A stretch of 30,360 nucleotides of DNA from JBGUVL01 sp964370395 (lineage in GTDB: Bacteria; Bacillota_I; Bacilli_A; Erysipelotrichales; Erysipelotrichaceae), in assembly GCA_964370395.1 (NCBI GenBank), contig CAYJIZ010000024.1, forward strand, positions 1 to 30,360. Reading direction: 5' to 3'. The translations under genes were made by a program, and so were the position numbers. How positions within the stretch are numbered: the stretch's first letter is position 1; each line of letters starts with the position of its first letter. Positions 23,654 to 30,359 of the stretch are shown in pieces. Below the pieces are notes generated by a model. The model made no database searches. It was not told where the DNA came from and was given only the letters and a program-made list of their open reading frames with translations.

Positions 23654-23730
23654 TGTTTCAGCCCATCCCTCTTAAATCTCACATCCCTTACCCAAGCTAG
23701 ATTTATAACCCCCCGGGCTGAAACATTTTT
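23654..23730 (+). terminator. Second terminator-like hairpin in the pyrG leader
   Basis: TGTTTCAGCCC (23654-23664) pairs perfectly with GGGCTGAAACA (23715-23725), followed by TTTTT. The 50-nt loop has several CCC runs and an inner 7-bp stem TAAATCT/AGATTTA. Bacillus pyrG is attenuated by CTP through a leader terminator, but the GGGC transcript start used there is not present, so the same mechanism is not shown. Confidence 0.7.
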
Positions 23731-23753
23731 ATGTTATCAAGAAGGAGCGTAGT

Positions 23754-25361
23754 ATGTGTAAATATATATTTGTAAGTGGTGGTGTCGTTAGTGGCCTTGG
23801 AAAAGGTATCACAATGGCTGCCATCGGTCGCTTACTCAAAAACAGAAATGTCGCGATCAGCGCGATCAAAATGGATCCTTATATGAATGTGGATCCAGGG
23901 ACGATGAGTCCTTTTCAACACGGTGAAGTATTCGTCACTGCCGATGGTGGAGAAACCGATTTAGACTTAGGTCATTACGAACGCTTTATGGATGTTGAAT
24001 TAACCAAATACAGTAACATCACAAGTGGAAAAGTGTACTATGATGTGCTACAAAAAGAACGTAACGGAGACTACTTAGGTTCGACTGTTCAAGTCATTCC
24101 TCATATCACAAATGAAATCAAACAAAATTTATATTTGGCTGCTGAAAAAAGCCAATGTGATGTTTTGTTGTGTGAAATAGGAGGAACCGTTGGTGACATT
24201 GAAAGCCAACCCTTTTTGGAAGCCGTACGCCAAGTCATTCAAGAAAAAGGCAAAGAAAATTGTTTGTTTTTACACGTAACCTTAGTTCCTTATTTAAGTA
24301 TGGGTGGAGAATACAAATCAAAACCGACGCAACACTCTGTCAAACAACTACAATCGTATGGAATTATGCCAGATATCATCGTTGCTCGTAGTGATGAAAA
24401 ACTACCCAAAGATATATTAGAAAAAATCAGTTTATTTTGTAACATCGAAAAAGACTGTGTCATTAGCAATTATAATGTTGCCTCTTTGTACGATGTTGTT
24501 TTCATGTTGGAAGAAGCCAACCTGGCACAAATCATTGCCAAGCAATTACACCTTACGCTTCAAGACAATCACATGGAAGAATGGTTAGCCATGTCACAAC
24601 AAGCCAAAACATGTGACAAACAAGTTCGCATTGCGCTTATTGGAAAGTATGTCAAACTACACGATGCGTACTTGTCGATTGTCGAATCGTTACACCACGC
24701 TTGCATTCAAAACCAAACTAAACTTTCTTTGCAATGGATTGATAGCGAACGTTTAGAAAACGAAGATGTCGCTAGTGTACTAAGCGATTGTGATGGTATT
24801 ATCATCCCTGGTGGATTTGGACATCGTGGTATCGAAGGGAAAATTGAAGCAGCGAAATACGCTCGTGAACACAACATCCCTTATTTTGGTATTTGTTTGG
24901 GAATGCAAATTGCCAGCATTGAGTTTGCTCGTAATGTGTTAGGTTATGCCGATGCCAATTCCAAAGAGTTTGATGCTTCTTGTGAGCATGCGATTATCGA
25001 CTTAATGGAAGACCAAAACGAAGATGGCCAAAAGGGTGGAACGATGCGTTTAGGAAACTATCCATGTACGCTAGATTCCCATTCAAAACTGCATGCGATA
25101 TACAAGGAAGATTGCATTTTGGAAAGACATCGCCATCGTTACGAATTCAACCAAGCATTTGAAGAAGCATTTATTGAAAAAGGAATGCTTTTCTCAGGTC
25201 GAGGTAAATACAATAATCTTGTGGAAGCCATTGAGTTAAAAGACCATCCATTTTATATTGGTGTGCAATACCATCCTGAATTTAAGAGTCGCCCTAATCG
25301 TGCGCATCCTCTTTTTGATCAATTTATTGCACACGCTTTACAGCACCAACAATCTAAGTGA
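23754..25361 (+). CDS. pyrG: CTP synthase
   Basis: This 535-residue enzyme aminates UTP to CTP using glutamine and ATP, the last step of pyrimidine nucleotide synthesis. The synthase domain opens MCKYIFVSGGVVSGLGKGI with the P-loop, then KMDPYMNVDPGTMSPFQHGE and CEIGGTVGDIES. The class I glutaminase domain has GGFGHRG, the nucleophile in YFGICLGMQIA and the His-Glu pair in YHPEF. Length is normal. GAAGGAG precedes the ATG. It forms an operon with purF, 8 bp downstream. The leader contains two successive terminators, the first in an ANTAR-type switch. Confidence 0.97.
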   Translation: MCKYIFVSGGVVSGLGKGITMAAIGRLLKNRNVAISAIKMDPYMNVDPGTMSPFQHGEVFVTADGGETDLDLGHYERFMDVELTKYSNITSGKVYYDVLQKERNGDYLGSTVQVIPHITNEIKQNLYLAAEKSQCDVLLCEIGGTVGDIESQPFLEAVRQVIQEKGKENCLFLHVTLVPYLSMGGEYKSKPTQHSVKQLQSYGIMPDIIVARSDEKLPKDILEKISLFCNIEKDCVISNYNVASLYDVVFMLEEANLAQIIAKQLHLTLQDNHMEEWLAMSQQAKTCDKQVRIALIGKYVKLHDAYLSIVESLHHACIQNQTKLSLQWIDSERLENEDVASVLSDCDGIIIPGGFGHRGIEGKIEAAKYAREHNIPYFGICLGMQIASIEFARNVLGYADANSKEFDASCEHAIIDLMEDQNEDGQKGGTMRLGNYPCTLDSHSKLHAIYKEDCILERHRHRYEFNQAFEEAFIEKGMLFSGRGKYNNLVEAIELKDHPFYIGVQYHPEFKSRPNRAHPLFDQFIAHALQHQQSK

Positions 25362-25369
25362 GGTAACAT

Positions 25370-26737
25370 ATGGAAGAATTACATGAAGAATGTGGTGTCT
25401 TCGCTGTCTATGGATGCGAAGATGCCGCAAGTATGTGCTACTACGGTTTGCACAGTTTACAACATCGCGGACAAGAAGCAAGTGGTATTTTAGTAAGAGA
25501 TCATACCACTTTTCAATTGCATAAGGGCGAAGGATTAGTCAATGACGTCTTCGATGCCCAAAAGCTTCAACAAATGCATGGTGATGTGGCAATTGGCCAT
25601 GTTCGCTACTCCACTGCTGGAGGTGGGGGTATCGCCAATGTGCAACCGTTATTGTTTCGAACGATGAAAGGTAGCTTAGGCATTGCCCACAACGGGAACA
25701 TTGTTAATGCCAATAAATTAAAACGCGAGTTAGAAGAAAGTGGTAGCATCTTTTCTTGTACATCCGATACTGAAATTTTAGCGCATTTAATCAAAAGAGA
25801 AAAAGGAAGAATGATCGATCGCATCTGTGCTTCATTACGCGCACTTGATGGTGCCTTCGCCTTTTTAATTCTAATTGAAGAAGCCCTTTATGTCGCTCGA
25901 GATAAGTATGGCTTACGCCCGCTTTCCATTGGCCAACTAAGCAATGGAGCTTATGTGTTTGCTTCTGAGACCTGTGCCTTTGAAGTAGTGGGTGCCACTT
26001 TTGTTAGAGATGTGGAACCTGGTGAAGTCATTCGTATTAAAGACAACCAACTAAAATCAAAACGCTATTGTGCTGAGCTAAGCAACTGTATGTGTGCGAT
26101 GGAATACATTTATTTCTCTCGTCCCGACAGTACCATTAATGGAATCAATGTGCATACCTCTCGAAAACGCGCTGGGAAAGTTTTATTTGAAGAAGCCCCA
26201 GCGGACGTCGACTTGGTCATTGGTGTCCCTGACTCTTCTACTTCTGCCGCGATAGGCTATGCGGAAGCATCGGGTATTCCATACGAAATTGGTTTAATCA
26301 AAAATCGTTATGTAGGACGTACCTTTATTCAACCCACCCAACAAATGCGCGAACAGGGAGTACGCATGAAATTATCTGCCGTCTCTTCTATTGTGAAAGG
26401 CAAAAAAGTAGTGATGATTGATGATTCGATTGTAAGAGGAACAACTTCAAAACGAATCGTCACTTTATTGAAGGAAGCGGGTGCTACACAAGTGCATGTA
26501 CGTATTGCTTCTTGTCCTATTGTCCACCCTTGTTTTTATGGTGTTGACACATCAAGCCAAGAAGAGTTAATCTCCAATCGCATGGACAGCAAACAATTAT
26601 GCGATTATATCGGTGCCGATTCCTTGGCTTTCATTAGCGAACAAGGACTACAAAAAGCCATCTTACAAGACAAACAAGATTGCCAGTTATGTTTGGCTTG
26701 CTTCAATGGCAACTACATTAGCCCACTTTACGATTAA
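25370..26737 (+). CDS. purF: Amidophosphoribosyltransferase (glutamine-PRPP amidotransferase)
   Basis: The 455-residue product catalyses the first committed step of purine synthesis. A short propeptide (1-7) precedes Cys8 in HEECGVFAVYG, the Ntn nucleophile after processing. LQHRGQEASG and IAHNGNIVNA belong to the glutaminase site. The PRPP loop is VVMIDDSIVRGTTSK. Cysteines in SNCMCAMEY, RIASCPIVHPCFYG and DCQLCLACF fit the 4Fe-4S type found in Bacillus PurF. Unusually it sits with pyrG instead of in a pur operon. It should share the pyrG leader control. Confidence 0.96.
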   Translation: MEELHEECGVFAVYGCEDAASMCYYGLHSLQHRGQEASGILVRDHTTFQLHKGEGLVNDVFDAQKLQQMHGDVAIGHVRYSTAGGGGIANVQPLLFRTMKGSLGIAHNGNIVNANKLKRELEESGSIFSCTSDTEILAHLIKREKGRMIDRICASLRALDGAFAFLILIEEALYVARDKYGLRPLSIGQLSNGAYVFASETCAFEVVGATFVRDVEPGEVIRIKDNQLKSKRYCAELSNCMCAMEYIYFSRPDSTINGINVHTSRKRAGKVLFEEAPADVDLVIGVPDSSTSAAIGYAEASGIPYEIGLIKNRYVGRTFIQPTQQMREQGVRMKLSAVSSIVKGKKVVMIDDSIVRGTTSKRIVTLLKEAGATQVHVRIASCPIVHPCFYGVDTSSQEELISNRMDSKQLCDYIGADSLAFISEQGLQKAILQDKQDCQLCLACFNGNYISPLYD

Positions 26738-26749
26738 CGAAATAGTTCT

Positions 26750-26778
26750 TTGCTTCTTATTTGTTTATTTGTTAGAAT
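26750..26778 (+). promoter_or_regulatory. Promoter of the DJ-1/PfpI-family gene
   Basis: TTGCTT (26750-26755), 17-bp spacer, TAGAAT (26773-26778). It gives a long leader of about 175 nt. Confidence 0.55.
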
Positions 26779-26849
26779 GAGAGTAAGAGGTGATGTGACG
26801 TGAGCAAATAATCTATGTTTAACATTCGTATTTATTAATAGGATGTATT

Positions 26850-26943
26850 AGATAATAGATTTTTCTTATGCCACTTTTCATTAACCAATCATAATAAGTC
26901 AGTTTTTTTCTATTATCTTTTTTTAGGACAAAACTGACTTTTT
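26850..26943 (+). promoter_or_regulatory. Interleaved, mutually exclusive hairpins in a long leader
   Basis: AGATAATAGA (26850-26859) pairs with TCTATTATCT (26909-26918), followed by a T run. AAGTCAGTTTT (26896-26906) pairs with AAAACTGACTT (26930-26940), also followed by T residues. The arms interleave, so both stems cannot form simply together; this looks like an attenuator or riboswitch expression platform. No hexaloop of the ANTAR type is present and I recognise no known aptamer upstream. Confidence 0.55.
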
Positions 26944-26958
26944 ATATGGAGGTAACAA

Positions 26959-27627
26959 ATGAAAAACGTAGCATTACTTATTTACCCTGATTTTAGCTTA
27001 CAAGAAATAGGAGACGTAATGTTTCTCTTTCGTTGGGGTCTCAACTGCAAAACTACCACTTTTTCCACAAGCAAAGAAATTGTGTATTCCGAAGAAGGCA
27101 TCGGTATCGTACCAGAAAAAACCGTAGACGAATTTCGTAAAGAAGATTACCATTGTCTCATTTTATCGGGATGTTCTAATTTTGGTAAAACATTAGAAAA
27201 TGAGAAGTTATTTCAATTTCTACATTCTTTCAAAAATGACAACGATTTCATCATCGCTGCAATCTGTTCTTCTCCCTTCTTTTTAGCAATCGCTGGTCTT
27301 TTAGACAACAAAAAATTCGTCAACTCTTTATTTCAAGAAGAAAACGAATGTTTGTCCATTATTGACCAAACCAATTTCACTTATCAACCTGTTGTCATCG
27401 ATGGCAACATCATCACGGCAGTAGGGGAAGCCTTTCGTGATTTCGCCATTACGGTAGCTCGCGCTTGTGGTCTCTCTTGTTCTGACAAAGCACTACAAGG
27501 TTTTCCTACTCAATATAAGAAAGAGGACTTCCTTCATCCCCTTCCAAAAGAAGAACTTGAAGAATTTATGAAAAAGGATCTTCTCGATATCGAAAAGAAG
27601 TGCAAAAAACTAAAAAAAGCACTTTAA
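26959..27627 (+). CDS. DJ-1/PfpI-family protein
   Basis: This 222-residue product belongs to the DJ-1/ThiJ/PfpI superfamily. It opens MKNVALLIYPDFSLQEIGDV with the conserved Glu16, and has the nucleophile-elbow cysteine Cys103 in AAICSSPFFLA. VVIDGNIITAVGEAFRDFA is the usual closing strand. A charged, lysine-rich C-terminal tail follows. The family includes glyoxalases, chaperones, deglycases and regulators, and is related in fold to class I glutamine amidotransferases, but no substrate is evident. It has its own promoter, a structured leader and a good GGAGG. It may be unrelated to glutamine use in spite of its place in the cluster. Confidence 0.85.
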   Translation: MKNVALLIYPDFSLQEIGDVMFLFRWGLNCKTTTFSTSKEIVYSEEGIGIVPEKTVDEFRKEDYHCLILSGCSNFGKTLENEKLFQFLHSFKNDNDFIIAAICSSPFFLAIAGLLDNKKFVNSLFQEENECLSIIDQTNFTYQPVVIDGNIITAVGEAFRDFAITVARACGLSCSDKALQGFPTQYKKEDFLHPLPKEELEEFMKKDLLDIEKKCKKLKKAL

Positions 27628-27653
27628 TAAGTGCACTAACTCGATTAATTTCC

Positions 27654-27682
27654 TTGACATAAAAATCCAATTTTCGTATCAT
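27654..27682 (+). promoter_or_regulatory. Sigma-A promoter of glnA-ANTAR operon
   Basis: TTGACA (27654-27659), 17-bp spacer, TATCAT (27677-27682). No GlnR/TnrA-type TGTNA...TNACA site is obvious around it. Confidence 0.75.
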
Positions 27683-27693
27683 TATGCTATGAT

Positions 27694-27757
27694 GAACAAT
27701 GGCGTTCTGTGTGGGTAAAAGAGTATCTTTTATAGGCATAGAACGTCTTTTGTTTTT
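27694..27757 (+). promoter_or_regulatory. glnA leader: ANTAR-type hairpin(s) overlapping a terminator
   Basis: GAAC (27694-27697), hexaloop AATGGC (27698-27703) and GTTC (27704-27707) form the first hairpin with A1 and G4. A possible second one is GGGTA (27713-27717), loop AAAGAG (27718-27723), TATCT (27724-27728), again A1/G4, though its stem uses G-U pairs. The competing terminator pairs GGCGTTCT (27701-27708) with AGAACGTC (27740-27747), followed by TTTTGTTTTT. This is the only leader here with the dual hexaloop form known for ANTAR targets. Confidence 0.75.
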
Positions 27758-27768
27758 AGGAGGCTTGT

Positions 27769-28989
27769 ATGAATCATACGATTGCAGAAATACTAACTTT
27801 TATTGAAGAACATGATGTGAAATTTATCCGTTTGGCATTTTGCGACGTCTTAGGGAAAAGCAAAAACATATCGGTAATGCCAAGCCAAATCGCGCGTATT
27901 TTCAAAGAAGGAATCTTATTTGATGGCAGTGCGATTGATGGCTTTAGCAGTGTTGAGAATTCTGACTTATTACTAGTGCCAGATCCTTCCACCTTTGATA
28001 TATTGCCATGGCGACCACAAAGTGGAAGTGTCATCCGTTTCTTTTGTGACGTAAAGAAAGTGGATCACACACCTTTCGCGAGCGATTGTCGCTCACTTCT
28101 AAAAAACCAATTGGAATTACTTAAACAAGATGGCTATTCCATCATGTGTGGTTTAGAATGCGAATTCTATTTATTCCAATTAGACGAAAATGGCAAACAG
28201 ACAAAAATCCCTCATGACAATGCATCGTATTTCGATGTAGCCCCTTTAGACAAAGGCGAAAATGTGCGTCGTGACATTTGTCTTACCCTAGAAGAAATGG
28301 GTATCACTCCCGAAAGCAGTCACCATGAACAAGGACCAGGACAAAACGAAATTGACTTTCAATACCGTGATGCCCTTACTTCCTGTGATCAATTTATGAC
28401 ATTTAAATGGGCAGTCAAAACCATTGCTGAGCTACATGAATTGGCGGCTTCCTTCTTAGCCAAACCACTACCTAACGAAAGTGGAAACGGTTTGCATATC
28501 AACTTATCATTAAATGCACAAAACAAAAATATCTTTTATTCGCAAAAAGAAACGCTGCATGCCTTTGTTGCAGGTATCTTAGCTCACATTAAGGAGATGA
28601 CAGTATTTTTAAATCCACTTGAAAACTCCTATTTGCGTTTTGGTGAAGACAAAGCACCTAGCTATATTTCATGGTCACACGCCAATCGCAACACATTAAT
28701 TCGTATTCCTCACGTTAGTGAAGAATATGTACGTTGTGAAATTCGCAGTGCTGATCCAATGTGCAATCCATATTTGGCAACTACCTTATTGGTTGCTGCA
28801 GGATTGGATGGAATCACACGCCAACTGCAATTAATGCCGGAAGGTATCAACACACAAGAGGACACTCTTGATACCTTGCCTTCTTCTTTGGAAGAAGCAA
28901 AAGAAATAGCAAGCAAAAGTGAATTTATCAAGAATACTCTTCCACAAGAAATCATTGATTACTATTTAAAACAAAGTAATTGTTACTAA
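27769..28989 (+). CDS. glnA: Type I glutamine synthetase
   Basis: The 406-residue enzyme joins ammonia to glutamate with ATP. GS-I marks are FDGSAIDGFSSVENSDL near 49-65, metal-binding GLECEFYLF, SHHEQGPGQNEIDFQ, SGNGLHINLSL and the arginine-bearing NRNTLIRIP. It is about 35-40 residues shorter than Bacillus GlnA because the C-terminal region is cut back. FMPKP is replaced by FLAKP, and the flap normally LVPGYEAP reads FGEDKAP; related flaps occur in other Bacillota enzymes. No adenylylation NLY motif is present, as usual for this group. GGAGG precedes the ATG. It forms an operon with the ANTAR gene 6 bp downstream. Confidence 0.95.
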   Translation: MNHTIAEILTFIEEHDVKFIRLAFCDVLGKSKNISVMPSQIARIFKEGILFDGSAIDGFSSVENSDLLLVPDPSTFDILPWRPQSGSVIRFFCDVKKVDHTPFASDCRSLLKNQLELLKQDGYSIMCGLECEFYLFQLDENGKQTKIPHDNASYFDVAPLDKGENVRRDICLTLEEMGITPESSHHEQGPGQNEIDFQYRDALTSCDQFMTFKWAVKTIAELHELAASFLAKPLPNESGNGLHINLSLNAQNKNIFYSQKETLHAFVAGILAHIKEMTVFLNPLENSYLRFGEDKAPSYISWSHANRNTLIRIPHVSEEYVRCEIRSADPMCNPYLATTLLVAAGLDGITRQLQLMPEGINTQEDTLDTLPSSLEEAKEIASKSEFIKNTLPQEIIDYYLKQSNCY

Positions 28990-28995
28990 TCTTAT

Positions 28996-29574
28996 ATGTT
29001 GAAAATCTTAGTCTGCTCACAAAGCAAAGAAAATTTTAAAGCGATTAAAAATACATTACTTGAAGTCAATCAAAGTGAAGTATCCCACGCAAAACAAAAG
29101 GAAGAGGTTAATAAATACTTATCACTATTTGCCTATGATACGATTGTTATCGATTTGCCTTTTACTTCAGACAAACATGAGATTTCCTACTTGTTATCAC
29201 TACAAGAACGATTTCACGATATCACCATAATATTACTCATTCCCAATGCCCATCTACATAAGATTAGAGAGCGTGTGGAACGCTATGGGATGTTTGTTTT
29301 AGGTAAACCAATCAACAAAGATAACTTGTACCAATTATTAAACTTTATTCGCGTTTCTACTTTCCGCTTACAAAAATACAAAATGCGGCAACAAAACCTT
29401 GTCGCCAAAATCGAAGAGATCAAACTTGTCGATCGCGCAAAGTGTTTATTGATGGAAAGCGAATATATGAGTGAAGCAAAAGCCCATCGCCACATCGAAA
29501 AATTAGCGATGGATTCTCGCCTTACCCGAAAAGAAGTGGCCAAGAAAATCATCGATGATTACGAAGCCATGTAA
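28996..29574 (+). CDS. ANTAR-domain RNA-binding antiterminator with receiver-like domain
   Basis: The 192-residue protein has a receiver-like domain (1 to about 118), a connecting helix and a C-terminal ANTAR domain (about 137-190; IKLVDRAKCLLMESEYMSEA, then AHRHIEKLAMDSRLTRKEVA). ANTAR domains bind RNA hairpins with A1/G4 hexaloops to prevent termination, as in EutV and NasR. In the receiver, the phosphoacceptor position Asp53 (IVIDLP) and Lys104 (VLGKP) remain, but the usual acidic pair near the N terminus is Cys7-Ser8 (ILVCSQS), so metal-dependent phosphorylation looks impaired and another signal may act. No histidine kinase is nearby. No ribosome site is visible; the ATG lies 6 bp after glnA, so translation is probably coupled. 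Likely targets are the leaders of asnB, pyrG-purF and glnA. Confidence 0.85.
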   Translation: MLKILVCSQSKENFKAIKNTLLEVNQSEVSHAKQKEEVNKYLSLFAYDTIVIDLPFTSDKHEISYLLSLQERFHDITIILLIPNAHLHKIRERVERYGMFVLGKPINKDNLYQLLNFIRVSTFRLQKYKMRQQNLVAKIEEIKLVDRAKCLLMESEYMSEAKAHRHIEKLAMDSRLTRKEVAKKIIDDYEAM

Positions 29575-29579
29575 ATTTA

Positions 29580-29608
29580 TTGACAAAATAAATAACCAGG
29601 AATACAAT
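29580..29608 (+). promoter_or_regulatory. Sigma-A promoter of the orphan ANTAR-type leader
   Basis: TTGACA (29580-29585), 17-bp spacer, TACAAT (29603-29608), beginning 5 bp after the ANTAR gene stop. Confidence 0.8.
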
Positions 29609-29615
29609 AAAATTG

Positions 29616-29660
29616 AACATGAAGCAAAGGGGCTTCTTCATTTAATGAAGGCCCCTTTTT
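29616..29660 (+). ncRNA. Orphan ANTAR-type hairpin/terminator; candidate small decoy RNA
   Basis: GAAGC (29621-29625), hexaloop AAAGGG (29626-29631) and GCTTC (29632-29636) form the fourth A1/G4 hairpin. It competes with a strong terminator in which AAAGGGGC (29626-29633) pairs with GCCCCTTT (29651-29658) and CTTCAT with ATGAAG, ending in TTTTT. A consensus promoter lies directly upstream, but no ORF with a ribosome site follows before a second terminator at 29690-29718. Sequestration of an ANTAR protein by a small RNA is known for EutV (EutX/Rli55), so a decoy role is a reasonable guess. It may instead be the leader of the gene at 29807. Confidence 0.6.
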
Positions 29661-29689
29661 GCCTTTCGTGTGGAAAGATAGATCCTAGT

Positions 29690-29718
29690 AAAAACGTGGT
29701 TGTGAGGGCCACGTTTTT
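29690..29718. terminator. Terminator downstream of the orphan leader
   Basis: AAAAACGTGG (29690-29699) pairs with CCACGTTTTT (29709-29718) around a 9-nt loop. It would end any transcript that passes the first terminator at 29660. Confidence 0.85.
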
Positions 29719-29806
29719 ACTATTCTTATCGGTTATATTTTTTCGTTGATTACCATATCGAAATCAATTCAATTGGAGTATAATAGAAGTAGAAAGTTGG
29801 TATTTC

Positions 29807-30277
29807 ATGAACATAAACTTATACAAAAAAATTCTTTTAGTCGACCAAAGTAAAATCGACGAGTCGATCTTAAAAAAATTATCTTATAGCAAACTTGCCT
29901 TAAAAGCGCGAATTAGCGACATTCATAATCATGATGTGATAGCCAATCACAAAATGAAACTCGCTCTTTGTTTTGATGAGGAGGATGTCACGTATGCGAA
30001 ACAACACCATATTCCCTATTACTACATTAGCGAAGATAACCAATTAGACGATGTCAATTTTGTTTCATCACAAGAAGCCATCGCTACGATTAACAAAATT
30101 TATAACGCATCCATTAGCTATTATTATATTATTCCAAACGTAACCTACCTTATTTTAATCTTCTTTATTTTTATTCAGGTATACACCGTTATCCCTTATT
30201 GGTTAGTATTGTTTATTGCACAATTTATTTTATGCAAATACCAATTACGCAAAGCAATAAGAAGCAATTCAAATTAA
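29807..30277 (+). CDS. Unknown protein with C-terminal two-helix membrane anchor
   Basis: I do not recognise this 156-residue protein. Residues 1 to about 100 alternate short beta strands and charged helices (KILLVDQSKID, MKLALCFDEEDVTYAK, IPYYYISEDNQ), like a small alpha/beta nucleotide- or receiver-type fold. Two hydrophobic segments follow at about 104-125 (YYYIIPNVTYLILIFFIFIQ) and 128-143, with a basic end KYQLRKAIRSNSN, so it is probably a membrane-tethered cytosolic domain. A TATAAT at 29779-29784 may be its -10 box, with no good -35, and the ribosome site is weak. It follows the orphan ANTAR-type leader and may or may not be controlled by it. Confidence 0.6.
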   Translation: MNINLYKKILLVDQSKIDESILKKLSYSKLALKARISDIHNHDVIANHKMKLALCFDEEDVTYAKQHHIPYYYISEDNQLDDVNFVSSQEAIATINKIYNASISYYYIIPNVTYLILIFFIFIQVYTVIPYWLVLFIAQFILCKYQLRKAIRSNSN

Positions 30278-30305
30278 ATTACACAAACAAAGAAGGAGTG
30301 TTGTA

Positions 30306-30359
30306 TAAACTATACCCTATAGAACAGACACAAAAAAAGAAGTGTCATCTATAGGGTAT
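30306..30359. repeat. Right copy of 54-bp terminal inverted repeat
   Basis: Exact reverse complement of 1-54. An AAGGAG lies at 30291-30298 just upstream, and the repeat could encode KLYPIEQTQKKKCHL followed by a stop, but this is probably incidental. Confidence 0.85.

Noticed and set aside
27683..27768. glnA-type glutamine riboswitch in front of glnA
   Set aside because: The conserved core of the cyanobacterial glnA RNA is not found; the region fits hexaloop hairpins and a terminator.
29555..29749. 64-codon plus-strand frame over the orphan leader
   Set aside because: It overlaps the end of the ANTAR gene, the promoter and both terminators, has no ribosome site and no protein-like features.
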